Assembly (NCBI GenBank): GCA_031277535.1
Contig: JAITMD010000010.1
Span: forward strand, 1-64,000
From: Flavobacteriaceae bacterium
Lineage (GTDB): Bacteria; Bacteroidota; Bacteroidia; Flavobacteriales; Flavobacteriaceae
Length of the DNA: 64,000 nucleotides
Direction: 5' to 3'
Shown: positions 8,676-19,360 of the stretch, in pieces
Layout of the letters: the number at the start of each line of letters is the position of its first letter
How positions within the stretch are numbered: position 1 is the first letter of the stretch
The notes under the pieces: generated by a model
Told to the model about the DNA's origin: nothing
The model's database searches: none
Seen by the model: the letters and a program-made list of their open reading frames with translations, nothing else
Position numbers and translations under genes: made by a program

Positions 8676-10991
8676 TTAGAATGGATACCCAATTGCAAAG
8701 TTAAACATCAGGTTATCTTTACGCCAACGAGGGTCTCCAAATTGAATATCTTTTACAACCCAACCATTTCCATTAGTTCCATAAGGTACACGCAAAGGAA
8801 ACGCAAAATCAAAACGCAAAACCAAAAATGTAATATCAAAACGCAATCCTGCTCCTGCTCCAACCGCAATTTCATTATAAAACTCATTTGAAAATTTTCC
8901 ACCTATACGGTCTGGTACCTCACTTAGGTTCCAAATATTACCTGCATCTACAAATAAAGCTCCATGAACAATGCTAAAGAGTTTTTTTCTATACTCCAAG
9001 TTCATTTCCAAAACCATATCACCTGATTGATCCGCAATAAACTTTGATTCTATAGTATGAGGATCAAAAGTACCAGGTCCTATTGTTCTTGCTCTAAAAG
9101 CTCTCAAGCTATTTGAACCACCTACATAAAACTGTTTTGTATAGGGCATATTCTTTGAATTTCCATAAGCTACTCCTATTCCTCCATGAAAACGAGAAAT
9201 AAGTTGAGACGTCTTACTCAAACGCATATAGTGTCTAAAATCATGTTCTGTTTTCACATACTGACTAAATGGGATTCCTAAAATGCGTTTCTCATCTCCT
9301 TTATCTGTATTTGCCCCCATAATCAATCCAGTAATATTTCCTGAAAAATCTACTCCTCCTCTATAATAAAAGGTATGTCGCTTGTACTGTTTCATAGTAT
9401 TTGTATATGTAAACGTATAAGAAGGTCCAAATGTCATTTGCTTTTCCACAACTCTCTCCAAAGAAGGATTCCCAGCTGCTTGTTCTCTATACAAATCAGT
9501 TACTCTTTCTGGACTTACATAATTCCCATCAAATATATTCAACAAGTGTTCTTTAGTAGCACTTTCCTTCCATAAATACCCCCAAGATGCTTTAAGTGAT
9601 TTCAATGTATATAATTGCCTACGTTCCAGATACTCCCCTCCTACTGTTAGTCGTGTTTTAGGAACATATGAACTTGACGAACTAAAATCCCAAGGTGAAA
9701 TAATTCGTGGCCAAGTAATACTTGATTCCAAACCTACTTTATATACATCATAACCATTCCCATTAGATCCTAACTGAAAATCTCCTCCTCCATAAGCAGA
9801 AACAGACAGTACTTCTGCTCCTTTAAAAATATTCTTATGACTCCAATTCAAATTAAGCTCTGCTCCACTATAGCTGGCAGAATTTGTTTTACCTAAAAGC
9901 TCTAAACGCAAAGCTTTAGGTTTATCTGGTGTCAAAAAATAATAAACATCTAATTTGTGATTTATACTATCCGTCAGTACAAAAGAGTTTCTAACAAATT
10001 TAAACACACCTAAGTTCACCAACCTATTCAATGATAAATTATGGTTATCTCTATTATAGACATCCCCTTCTTTCAAATAAATAGAGCGATCAAAAATTGA
10101 GGGCTTAAATTTTTTGACAGAATCCAAAATATGAAAATCTTTATAAGTATAAATCTTACTATCGTTTTTATCAAAATGCTCTCCTCCTAATTTATAATCT
10201 GTATTAATATACACGTCTCCTATTGTATACTGTTGTAAAGCCAGCTCAGGTGTTTCCTTTTTTACTTTCACAAACAAATCCACCTGGTGATTACCAACAG
10301 TACTATCTACCTGAATCAATAAATTATCTGCACTAAAATAATAGTACCCTTTATTTTTTAAATGATTATCAAAGCGAACACGTTCATCTTTAATTGCATC
10401 AAGACTATAAGCTTGTCCTGCTTTTAACTTAGAAAACTTCTTTCCTCTACCTAAATATTGTAACAATGGAATAGAATCGTTAGGGTATATTACACTTCTA
10501 ATAGTATACTGTTTTCCTGGTTTAATAGTATATACAATTCCCTTCTTCTTTTTACCTGAAGAAATTGTATCATGAGCCACCATTACATTAAAAAAACCTT
10601 CATTTTCTAAGCGATTAGACAAAATAGAACTTGTGTAATCTGCATCTACCTGACTAAAATACACAGGTGGTTCCCCCATTTTAGTGCGAAGCCAAGTACG
10701 TATCATACCTTGTTTTTCTGGATTACCTCCTAAATTATAAAAATACAATTTAGGATGCATTCCTAAAAAGCTACTATTAGGAATTGGCCGAGTCAAAGCT
10801 TTCAATCCTTCTGTTGCTTCAAATTTCTTTGTTTTACTCCAAGCTACATCTTCCAACTTTATTTCACTTCCTGTAAACAAAGCTTCATCTTCTGGAATAT
10901 ATTTAGTTACACTACAAGAAACCAATAATAAAGACAAAGTTCCTATCAAAGCGTTCTTTACAATCTTACTACTGCTCTTTCTTAGTTTCAT
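8676..10991 (-). CDS. BamA/TamA-family outer membrane assembly protein (lipoprotein signal)
   Basis: Lipobox (LLLVSCSVTKYIP), POTRA-like region, C-terminal beta-barrel motif (GGSNSLRAFRARTIGPG) and terminal aromatic FNFAIGYPF. Overlaps tamB. Confidence 0.9.
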   Translation of the reverse strand: MKLRKSSSKIVKNALIGTLSLLLVSCSVTKYIPEDEALFTGSEIKLEDVAWSKTKKFEATEGLKALTRPIPNSSFLGMHPKLYFYNLGGNPEKQGMIRTWLRTKMGEPPVYFSQVDADYTSSILSNRLENEGFFNVMVAHDTISSGKKKKGIVYTIKPGKQYTIRSVIYPNDSIPLLQYLGRGKKFSKLKAGQAYSLDAIKDERVRFDNHLKNKGYYYFSADNLLIQVDSTVGNHQVDLFVKVKKETPELALQQYTIGDVYINTDYKLGGEHFDKNDSKIYTYKDFHILDSVKKFKPSIFDRSIYLKEGDVYNRDNHNLSLNRLVNLGVFKFVRNSFVLTDSINHKLDVYYFLTPDKPKALRLELLGKTNSASYSGAELNLNWSHKNIFKGAEVLSVSAYGGGDFQLGSNGNGYDVYKVGLESSITWPRIISPWDFSSSSSYVPKTRLTVGGEYLERRQLYTLKSLKASWGYLWKESATKEHLLNIFDGNYVSPERVTDLYREQAAGNPSLERVVEKQMTFGPSYTFTYTNTMKQYKRHTFYYRGGVDFSGNITGLIMGANTDKGDEKRILGIPFSQYVKTEHDFRHYMRLSKTSQLISRFHGGIGVAYGNSKNMPYTKQFYVGGSNSLRAFRARTIGPGTFDPHTIESKFIADQSGDMVLEMNLEYRKKLFSIVHGALFVDAGNIWNLSEVPDRIGGKFSNEFYNEIAVGAGAGLRFDITFLVLRFDFAFPLRVPYGTNGNGWVVKDIQFGDPRWRKDNLMFNFAIGYPF

Positions 10992-13900
10992 CTTTTAATT
11001 GTTTTTTCAATTGTTTCTTATCTCTCGAACGCTCAAATAACTCTTTAAAGTTTTCATAACTCATAGTTATAATAAAACCTACTCCCGTTTCTACAATTTG
11101 TCCCTGAAGAGCCACTTCGTATCTGTTTTTTCTATAAACGCGTAGCAAATAACGGCCATCTTTAGACAAAGCATATTCCAACTCAATATCTCCAGCAATA
11201 TTGGTTGCTTGTTCATTTTGACGTTGCTCACCTTCTACCTCAAAATTACTTCCTACTGTAACTTTTAAACGATCTGCAAATAAACGTTTAGATACAGCTA
11301 CATTCAAATCTGTACGATTGCTACGAGAACCACTTGAAAAATCTTCAGAGGAATCTAAATCAAAACTCAATTCTACTCCTGCAATTAGATTACCCGCCAA
11401 ATTATTCAATTGATCAGATAATAAACGACTCACACTTTGTCGAGCCATTGCATTTGCACTCATGCCGCCAGCGCTACTTTCAAATGGATTTTCTCCAATA
11501 AAACGATTTAGTAACAAAAGAGAGAATACTTGTTTATTCAACTCTGTTTCATTAGTACGTATTTGATCCAAACGATTTTTAGTATTTGAAATCACATCTC
11601 CTGCCACACTCGTTGTTCCATCTTTTAATCGAATATCAAATGATATTTCTGGTTTCAACAGCTCACCTTTCATCATCAATAATGCTTGAAAAGGGATCTT
11701 CTGTTTGTACATATTTTGTTGCGTAGGTGACATTTCACTTAGTTGCCCCTCAAGCAAGTCACTTGGGGCTGTTTTTGTTTCATAAATAGCAGTCAAATTC
11801 AGCATTGCAGCAGTTGGTTCTCCCATCCATACAATCGAACTACCTGGCTCAACCACGAATCTACGTTTCATAAAATTCAATGACAAATCATAAGCTCCTT
11901 CTGTAAATTCATAACGTCCAGTCAAGGTAATTTTACCTGAAGCATCAATACCTCCTACTAAATCCCCATTTCCTTTAATAACAACCTTATCTCCACTTTG
12001 TTTATCCATAATCATGGAAAACGTAGCTTCTTTATCTACCTTGATAGACAAAGTAACATCCAATCCACTTAATGCTGTTTTATTTAAATCTTCTTCTAAT
12101 CGTTTTAATTCAGCCAAACGCAAGCTTTCCTGATCAACAAACTCTACAATTCCTTCTCTATCTGCTATAGATGGATCCTCTTGAGGCATCACAACTGTAA
12201 AAGAAGTTTTTTTACCTATTTCAATTCCTCCTGTAACAACAGGTTTATTCAAATCTCCTCTAATTTTAATATTCGTATCAAAAATCAATGTACCATAATA
12301 CATATCATTATCTTTTGCTGTAGAACTAATTGCTTTAAAATCTACTGCCTTAATATCTAAGTTAAAAGCAAAATCTTTATATGTCTTAGTTAACACTTGA
12401 CCATCCACAATCAACAAATTTCCATCACTATCTGTGATACTAAACTTATCAAACTCAATTCCTCTATTAGTAAATGATATTTTCTCATTAATATTTTTAA
12501 AATCAGCACTAATAGGATTTACGTGAAAACCAATCTGATTAAAATCTATACTTCCTACTATTTTTGGATCATCAAATTTCCCTTCCACATTTATGTTTCC
12601 AGACAAATACCCTTTTGATTCTGACAAATTATCCTTAGAAAAACCTTCTAACGCTTTCATCTGTAATTTATCCAATAAAATATTCAAATCCATTGTCTGT
12701 TTATCAGCATCTATTTCTCCTTTCATTTCCACTTTATTCTCTCCACCCTGTAAAACCATTTCAGCTAAAAATTGACTCTGAGACTTATTCTTTACAGCAA
12801 AATGCAAATTTCCTAAAGGCATTTCCATCACCTCCAAATTAGCAATATCTAAATCAGTAATAAACCTAAAATCAGCTGATAAATCTTTTAAATAAATCTC
12901 TCCATCCAACGATCCAGCAGCCAATACTTTATCCTTTTGAACCATCTTTGTCAAAGTCTCAATATTAAAATCATTGAACTGTATTTTCAATGGACTATTA
13001 GCTATTTCTTTTTCAGAATTGACCTTCATAAAGCTTTTCCCTAAATTCAACTCGAAATCTTTAATGTAAAAGCCTTTGCTATTCAACACAATCTGATTAT
13101 CTGGATTAACATCCCACAACTGATGATCCAATTTAAAACCGTTAGGATCTAAACTTATCACTAAAGTTTCTTTTTGCGCTTCTGCTTTTCCTGCAATCAC
13201 ATAAGTTTCTACCTCTTCTTTATCTTTGATATTAAGGTTATAGGTAATTGTATTATCATAAATATCTCCTTTCAAATTCAAACGACTTAAAGCGATATTT
13301 GCATTTGAAACCTTTTCTAATCCTAATGAATAGATTAATTTATCATCTAATGGCTGTAATCCAATATAAATATTAGATAATTCATAATCTCCATATTGCA
13401 ATATTGGAATATCCCCCACCAAACTAAAAAACTTGCGTTCTTCATCAAACCTTCCCATAAAAGACATGGTGGAAATTGTTTTTAAATCCGGTAAAAACTT
13501 CTGAATTACAGTATTATCCTTAATCTTCAAATCATAAATAAAACCTTGTCCTTGCTTTTGAGAAACAGCCACTTTAGCTTCTTTATTTGTATTTTCTCGT
13601 TTAAAATAAGTAGACAAACTCTTATTCATTACATCTCCTAATGTACTTAACTGATAATTTCCATCCATTGAAAAATCAAGTAACTCAGAAGCTATACTTA
13701 ATCTTCTATGATCTTTTTCTGCTGTAGCTTCTATTTCAATAGGCTTTAAGCTAAATGAATTACCATCTAAATTAAACTCCATATTGCGCAAAATCACTTT
13801 CCCAACCAAACTATCAGGCATTACATTATTCATTTGTACATCTAATACCCCCTTAATAACATTAGGTTTTTTATCTAAGTGTAATTGTTGTAAATCAATA

Positions 13901-15999
13901 TGTGACAAATCCGCCAACATGTTTAAACTCAAGTCTTTTTTAGTCCATTGCCCATCAGCTGATATCTTAAACTGTAAATTAGGATCATTATTCACAGACT
14001 TTACTTCATATTGCCCTTGATTCATAAGAGCTTCCACTATCAAATTATTATACTTATACCCATTAAATACAGCTTTGTCTATTTTGAATTGAGCAACCGC
14101 ATTCGCTTTTTCAGGAATCAAACTTGTTCCTTTCACATTCAATTGCATAGTTATTTTACCAATTGAATCATTTTGAATAATACGTCCTACATCTAAATCT
14201 GTTGCTGTTGCATGAAGAGTATATGCTTCTCTTCCTTTTACTCTTTGATCAAATTTTGCATCAAAGAGCAAACTACCTGCACTTGTTTTCACATGCATCT
14301 TAGAAGCAATATTTTTTGCATTCCCTTTTACATTTCCTTTTGCTTTAATTAAAGCAGGTATAGTAATATTGGTAGGTAACACTCCTTTTGGAGCAAGAGC
14401 TTTTATATCATTTGCTGTTGTTTGAAAATTATTTAGATTAAGATCTATAATCGCTTTATCTGCATCAGGCAATCCCTTTATTAATCCATTAAGTTCTATA
14501 AATGTTGATTTTAAACCACGCAACACAAAGTGGTCTATCCACAAATTATCAACTGTTCCTTTCGCTTTTGCTTCCAGTCGAATTTCTTCCTTTTTAAAAT
14601 TAGAGATACTGGGTGCTTCAAATATACTTGGCATCAAGATATAAGCATCTTTTAACCCTATATAAGAATCCTTTAAATTAATATCTAAAGAAGCGTCTCC
14701 CAACTGCTCTTTTAACTTTTTAACGTCTTGATAATTCAAGACCATCTCAGACTTTAATTTTGTATGAGGGGTTTCTAAGTAAAAATCTTTAATAAATGTC
14801 GTTTGCTCACCATACAAGAAATAAGTGCGAAACTCATTCAACACAAAACCACTTTTCTCAGCAAACTTAAATTGTTCTAAATTCCCTGTAATACTTGTCG
14901 GTGAAAACTGAAAATTCTTTAATTCTACATTTAATTTACTTATTCCAATATGATTAGGATCAATTCCAGCAACTTGACGTTTTACATTCTCATCATCATA
15001 GGTAAAATCGATTCCTTCTAAAGCTAAATTTCGGATTCCAAACCTCCAAGGAATACTTGTATCTCCTGTAGGGGCATCTACTTTTTCTTTAAGAACAATT
15101 ATATCTTTTTTCTTTGGAAGAAAAGTCACCTTAGCTCCTGTATCTGCCAATTTTAATTCTTTTATATCTATCTGCTGATTTTCTAAATCGAGTAATTCAA
15201 ATGAGGTAAGAAACTCTTTCAGTGATATATTAGCTGCCAATGCCATATCCTCATCCCTATAGTCTACGTGAATGTTCTGAAACAGGACTTCTCCTAAATC
15301 TAATTTTGGCAATGAACTTTCTTCTTTTGAATCTATCTGTTTTTCTTCTATAACACGACTTCCAAATGCCTTTTGTTTGTGATAGGCAACATTTACATCT
15401 TTAACAATTACCTTAGGAATAGCAAATTTCATTTGGTCTAAATCGAAATCTTTGAAACGAGTAACAAAATCATCTAACTTAAATTGCAAATGATGTCCAT
15501 CATAAGCATCATCAAAAGTAATATTGATTTTTTTCAAATTAATTTGACCAACCTGAATAACCATAGATGAAGGAGTATCATCTTTCTCTTCAGAAGCAAA
15601 TGCATCAACGATATAATCAAAATTAAAACGTTGTAGTGTATCGCGTTTTATATTTGCATTTAAACCTTCTAAGCTTATATCATTTACCTCAACAGTACTA
15701 ACTAATAACTTAAATAAATTAATATCTACTCCTACATACTCTGCTGCAACTAATGTATCTTGTTGTTGCGATTCCATGTATAAGTTCTTAACCACAATTG
15801 TATTAGGAAAAGATATTTCTATATGGTCTAATTGTACTGGAGTTCCAATTTTATCCTCAACAAAGGTAATGGCATAATCCTTAACCTTATTTTGAACATA
15901 AGGTATTTGGATAGCTACAATTAATAATAGTAACAATATAAATAAAGTTAATATTATCCATGCGACAACCTTTGTTACTTTTATAAGTACTTTCTTCAA
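10969..15999 (-). CDS. tamB: TamB-like translocation/assembly module inner-membrane protein
   Basis: 1676 aa, N-terminal TM anchor, AsmA/TamB repetitive beta structure, C-terminal DUF490-like region, paired with the TamA-like gene. Confidence 0.9.
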   Translation of the reverse strand: MKKVLIKVTKVVAWIILTLFILLLLLIVAIQIPYVQNKVKDYAITFVEDKIGTPVQLDHIEISFPNTIVVKNLYMESQQQDTLVAAEYVGVDINLFKLLVSTVEVNDISLEGLNANIKRDTLQRFNFDYIVDAFASEEKDDTPSSMVIQVGQINLKKINITFDDAYDGHHLQFKLDDFVTRFKDFDLDQMKFAIPKVIVKDVNVAYHKQKAFGSRVIEEKQIDSKEESSLPKLDLGEVLFQNIHVDYRDEDMALAANISLKEFLTSFELLDLENQQIDIKELKLADTGAKVTFLPKKKDIIVLKEKVDAPTGDTSIPWRFGIRNLALEGIDFTYDDENVKRQVAGIDPNHIGISKLNVELKNFQFSPTSITGNLEQFKFAEKSGFVLNEFRTYFLYGEQTTFIKDFYLETPHTKLKSEMVLNYQDVKKLKEQLGDASLDINLKDSYIGLKDAYILMPSIFEAPSISNFKKEEIRLEAKAKGTVDNLWIDHFVLRGLKSTFIELNGLIKGLPDADKAIIDLNLNNFQTTANDIKALAPKGVLPTNITIPALIKAKGNVKGNAKNIASKMHVKTSAGSLLFDAKFDQRVKGREAYTLHATATDLDVGRIIQNDSIGKITMQLNVKGTSLIPEKANAVAQFKIDKAVFNGYKYNNLIVEALMNQGQYEVKSVNNDPNLQFKISADGQWTKKDLSLNMLADLSHIDLQQLHLDKKPNVIKGVLDVQMNNVMPDSLVGKVILRNMEFNLDGNSFSLKPIEIEATAEKDHRRLSIASELLDFSMDGNYQLSTLGDVMNKSLSTYFKRENTNKEAKVAVSQKQGQGFIYDLKIKDNTVIQKFLPDLKTISTMSFMGRFDEERKFFSLVGDIPILQYGDYELSNIYIGLQPLDDKLIYSLGLEKVSNANIALSRLNLKGDIYDNTITYNLNIKDKEEVETYVIAGKAEAQKETLVISLDPNGFKLDHQLWDVNPDNQIVLNSKGFYIKDFELNLGKSFMKVNSEKEIANSPLKIQFNDFNIETLTKMVQKDKVLAAGSLDGEIYLKDLSADFRFITDLDIANLEVMEMPLGNLHFAVKNKSQSQFLAEMVLQGGENKVEMKGEIDADKQTMDLNILLDKLQMKALEGFSKDNLSESKGYLSGNINVEGKFDDPKIVGSIDFNQIGFHVNPISADFKNINEKISFTNRGIEFDKFSITDSDGNLLIVDGQVLTKTYKDFAFNLDIKAVDFKAISSTAKDNDMYYGTLIFDTNIKIRGDLNKPVVTGGIEIGKKTSFTVVMPQEDPSIADREGIVEFVDQESLRLAELKRLEEDLNKTALSGLDVTLSIKVDKEATFSMIMDKQSGDKVVIKGNGDLVGGIDASGKITLTGRYEFTEGAYDLSLNFMKRRFVVEPGSSIVWMGEPTAAMLNLTAIYETKTAPSDLLEGQLSEMSPTQQNMYKQKIPFQALLMMKGELLKPEISFDIRLKDGTTSVAGDVISNTKNRLDQIRTNETELNKQVFSLLLLNRFIGENPFESSAGGMSANAMARQSVSRLLSDQLNNLAGNLIAGVELSFDLDSSEDFSSGSRSNRTDLNVAVSKRLFADRLKVTVGSNFEVEGEQRQNEQATNIAGDIELEYALSKDGRYLLRVYRKNRYEVALQGQIVETGVGFIITMSYENFKELFERSRDKKQLKKQLKDETKKEQ

Positions 16000-16126
16000 A
16001 ACAAGCTATTTTTACTTCAAAAATAACAAAATTCACATCAATAAGAAAAGGTTTTAAAGGATATATACGAAGTTTATATAAACAAAAAATCCCCGAAAAG
16101 GAGACTCTAAAGTATTTTAAAAAAAA

Positions 16127-16222
16127 TGGCAAGCTACCTACATCGCACCGCTACAACCTCATACCTTTGCTGCGTTCCCACCCTGGAGGATTAAGAGGGA
16201 GCTGGTCGTGTAGGACTTGCCG
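16127..16222 (-). ncRNA. ffs: Signal recognition particle RNA, bacterial small type
   Basis: Reverse complement GGCAAGTCCTACACGACCAGCTCCCTCTTAATCCTCCAGGGTGGGAACGCAGCAAAGGTATGAGGTTGTAGCGGTGCGATGTAGGTAGCTTGCC carries the GGAACGCAGCAAAGG core and closing stem. Confidence 0.93.
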
Positions 16223-16310
16223 GTGCAAATATACAACCATTTTATATTTTTGCAAGCTTTTTCTACAATTCAATTTAGATTTGTATATTGTATTAAAATT
16301 ATAAAGTGTC

Positions 16311-17405
16311 ATGAAAAAATATAACACACTATCTCTCTTAACCTTAGCAATCGCTTTTACTGCTTGCAGTGAACAAAAAAATTTAGAAAAAAATGTTTTA
16401 TCGATTAACACAAGTAGCTTAAAACAGCTATATCACTCGAATGAAGCTCTAAAATTGTCATTAAATTTGGCAGAAAATACACAACTTGATTCTGTAGCTT
16501 ACTTTTTAAACAATACAAGAATTGGATCTGTCAAAGGAAATGAAGCTTTGGATTATAGTTTAAACAATCAACCCTTAGGAAAAACAACAATCAAAGGAGT
16601 AGCTTATGCAAGTGGTAGCTCTGCCGAAGTAACCAATACAATTGAAATAGCATCTGCCATTACCCCAAAACTACTGAACTATAAAATAGTTAATACTTAC
16701 CCTCATGACAAAACGGCTTACACACAAGGCTTAGAATTCTATAATGGTATATTATATGAAAGCACAGGAAATGGTGAAGGAGGAGCATTAGCTGGAACGC
16801 AAGGAGTAAATAAAGGAATTTCAAGTGTACGTCAAGTAGATTATAAAACAGGTAAAGTAATTAAAATTCATAAATTCCCAGCAGACATCTTTGGGGAAGG
16901 ATGTACTATACTAAACAATAAATTATATCAATTAACTTATAAAAATAACAAAGGACATATCTTTGATCCTGAAACGCTAACCTTAGAAGGTACTTTTAAC
17001 TACTTTCAAAACATGGAAGGTTGGGGTCTTACTAATGATGGAACTTATTTATATATGACCGATGGTTCTGAAAAGATCTATAAACTTGATGCTAAAACCT
17101 TCCAAAAAGTCAGTGAAATAAGTGTGTATACAGATAACGGACCAGTTCCTTATGTAAATGAATTAGAATGGGTAAATGGTAAAATATATGCTAATTTCTA
17201 TGGAATACAAGCTGTTATCGCTGTTATAGATCCTAAAACAGGTGCTGTAGAAGGTGTAATTGATTTTAGTAAATTGGTAGATTTATTAGAAAAGCATCCT
17301 GACTTAGATGTGTTCAATGGTATCGCCTATAATCCTCAAACTAAAACATTTTTTGTAACAGGTAAAAACTGGGATAAAATGTTTGAAGTACAAATTACAG
17401 AATAA
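16311..17405 (+). CDS. glutaminyl-peptide cyclotransferase (glutamine cyclotransferase family), lipoprotein
   Basis: Lipobox AFTACSEQ. YPHDKTAYTQGLEFYNGILYESTG and ELEWVNGKIYANFYG motifs. Confidence 0.9.
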   Translation: MKKYNTLSLLTLAIAFTACSEQKNLEKNVLSINTSSLKQLYHSNEALKLSLNLAENTQLDSVAYFLNNTRIGSVKGNEALDYSLNNQPLGKTTIKGVAYASGSSAEVTNTIEIASAITPKLLNYKIVNTYPHDKTAYTQGLEFYNGILYESTGNGEGGALAGTQGVNKGISSVRQVDYKTGKVIKIHKFPADIFGEGCTILNNKLYQLTYKNNKGHIFDPETLTLEGTFNYFQNMEGWGLTNDGTYLYMTDGSEKIYKLDAKTFQKVSEISVYTDNGPVPYVNELEWVNGKIYANFYGIQAVIAVIDPKTGAVEGVIDFSKLVDLLEKHPDLDVFNGIAYNPQTKTFFVTGKNWDKMFEVQITE

Positions 17406-17422
17406 CATTTTTATAAATTATA

Positions 17423-17457
17423 ACAAAGAATGCTGACCAATGGTCAGCATTCTTTGT
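17423..17457. terminator. Bidirectional terminator
   Basis: ACAAAGAATGCTGACCA-A-TGGTCAGCATTCTTTGT, perfect 17-bp arms between convergent genes. Confidence 0.8.
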
Positions 17458-17509
17458 TTTACAAACTATACGTTATCCGTTATAAGTTTATTATTATATA
17501 ACTACCTTT

Positions 17510-18208
17510 TTATTCATACAAACTCACCCCATTCACATCTGTAGTCAGTACATCTGACATATAATCAAATAAGGGTCTCATTGCCATAAAAGTCTTGATT
17601 ACTTCCTCTTTAAAGTTAGGAGCTAATACTTCTTTATCCGTAAAAGAGCGCATCACTAAGTATTGCTTCTTGCGCAATAAGTCGATAGCAGGATGCTCTT
17701 TATCAAAGCCTTTAGGAGCAGTCTTTAACTCCTCTCCTTGTAGCGTTCCAAAATATCTTTGGAATTGTTCATCACTTATAATATCCCTTAGTTCACTATC
17801 ATCCATCGCTATCTCTTTGCGAATACGCAATAAATCTTCCTTATTAGGTTCCCAAAAACCTCCACCTACAAAGCTTCGTCCTGGCTCTATATTCAAATAA
17901 TATCCACCTCTAAGCATTGGCTTAGTACGTCCTAAATGCAAACCAAAATAAGTCTTATACGGTGTCTTATCCTTTGAGAATCTTACATCTCTATAAATGC
18001 GGTGTACATGTAGCAGATCAATACTATCATGATGTAACATCTCATCGTGTACATCCTTAAAAAATTCCTTAACCTCAGCAAATACCTTATCAAACTCTGA
18101 CTTATGATCTGCAAACCAAGGTTTGTTGTTATTCTTTTCTAAAGTGACTAAAAAGTCTATATGTTCTTTTTTTAACTGCTTCATAATTTTGCTTTTAATT
18201 CTTGCCAA
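17510..18208 (-). CDS. DUF2461/TIGR02453 family protein
   Basis: NNNKPWFADHKSEFD, VHRIYRDVRFSKDKTPYKTYFG and GGYYLNIEPGRSFVGGGFW motifs. Confidence 0.85.
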   Translation of the reverse strand: MARIKSKIMKQLKKEHIDFLVTLEKNNNKPWFADHKSEFDKVFAEVKEFFKDVHDEMLHHDSIDLLHVHRIYRDVRFSKDKTPYKTYFGLHLGRTKPMLRGGYYLNIEPGRSFVGGGFWEPNKEDLLRIRKEIAMDDSELRDIISDEQFQRYFGTLQGEELKTAPKGFDKEHPAIDLLRKKQYLVMRSFTDKEVLAPNFKEEVIKTFMAMRPLFDYMSDVLTTDVNGVSLYE

Positions 18209-18678
18209 TGAACTACTTTCTCCTGAAAGCTCATCCTTGCGTTTGCACCACTTGGCGATGGTAAAGTTAGTAAAGATACTCCTATAATGTCACCTATGTA
18301 TTTGTCGAAGTATTGTCTTGCTTTCTGACTAGAGAACACGATAGTCTTAATAGTTGAGTACTGACCTAAAAGTCCCTTTATATCATTAGCCTGCTCAGCT
18401 ACAATATCACTATCTAAACTACTCTTGCGTTCACAAGACTGTAATACATCCCATAGCCCAATTCCTTGCCTCTTAATCATCGCAATCTTATCAGCATAAC
18501 AGTCAGTATAAGCCTCTCCAAAAATAGTGAACAATATCTTCCAAAACACATTCTGTTTATTCCCATAATACTCTTGATGTTCTAATGACTTGATACTTGG
18601 CATCGTTCCCAATACCAGTACTTTAGTACTCTCATCTACCACAGGTTTAAAAGACTGAATTCGTTTATTATCTGTCAT
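18181..18678 (-). CDS. DNA-deoxyinosine / uracil-DNA glycosylase family protein
   Basis: LVLGTMPSIKSLEHQEYYGNKQNVFWKIL and TLPSPSGANARMSFQEKVVHW motifs. Overlaps the downstream gene. Confidence 0.8.
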   Translation of the reverse strand: MTDNKRIQSFKPVVDESTKVLVLGTMPSIKSLEHQEYYGNKQNVFWKILFTIFGEAYTDCYADKIAMIKRQGIGLWDVLQSCERKSSLDSDIVAEQANDIKGLLGQYSTIKTIVFSSQKARQYFDKYIGDIIGVSLLTLPSPSGANARMSFQEKVVHWQELKAKL

Positions 18679-18973
18679 ATCTCAAAGATATTATTATTTA
18701 TCCTAAAACCATAACTACCAACCTCATGCCATTCATTTTGCTATAATTTAGCACAACATTTCTCCTAATACGATTCTTTTAAAGCAAGTCAATCACTTTA
18801 TTACTCATCTCCATTCCTACCACATTATAAAAAGGCATTCATGCGACTCTGCTCAAAAAAACACTCCTGTTTTTTTTGAATTTACCACCAAATAGACCTT
18901 AATTAAGCAAACTAAACTTAAAATTATAGATACTTTTTTTCTAAAAACAACCTATTTACTCACTTTTTAGACA

Positions 18974-19010
18974 CTATATTAAAAAAAAAATTTCATTTTT
19001 TTTAATATAG
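18974..19010. repeat. AT-rich inverted repeat
   Basis: CTATATTAAAAAAAA ... TTTTTTTTAATATAG, perfect 15-bp arms, 7-nt spacer. Confidence 0.7.
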
Positions 19011-19303
19011 AAACGATTAAAAAAAGACATAGATAACTAATTTACAGCAACTTAATTAAAAACAACTATTACTATGCTTAAAGACGCATACTGCTTCAAT
19101 CCTACTATATATAGGCATTGAAGCAAGATTGTTGGACAATTCAAGGACAATACCTCGAGATTAGTGGGCAAAAGAAGGCTTTTGTCGAACAATTGTCCTC
19201 TTATACTCCTTTTATTATCCTATCATCTCCATTCTGATTACTAGTTAAACTATTCTAAGCTCATATCTACATTGCTCTGTTATGACATCATAGACCACAA
19301 AAA

Positions 19304-19329
19304 AAGCCTTTGAGTCAACTCAAAGGCTT
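19304..19329 (-). terminator. Terminator of AraC gene
   Basis: AAGCCTTTGAGT-ca-ACTCAAAGGCTT. T-run on the minus strand. Confidence 0.8.
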
Positions 19330-19360
19330 ATATATACTTAGTCTGATATTTAGTCTAATT

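Noticed and set aside
15887-16132. 81-aa minus-strand ORF
   Set aside because: Overlaps the N-terminus of tamB in another frame and runs into the SRP RNA. No protein-like conservation.
16151-16411. 86-aa minus-strand ORF in the ORF track
   Set aside because: It overlaps the SRP RNA and the antisense of the glutaminyl cyclotransferase start. Not a credible protein.
17595-17900. 101-aa + strand ORF antisense to the DUF2461 gene
   Set aside because: Lies fully inside a well-supported CDS on the other strand. Shadow ORF.
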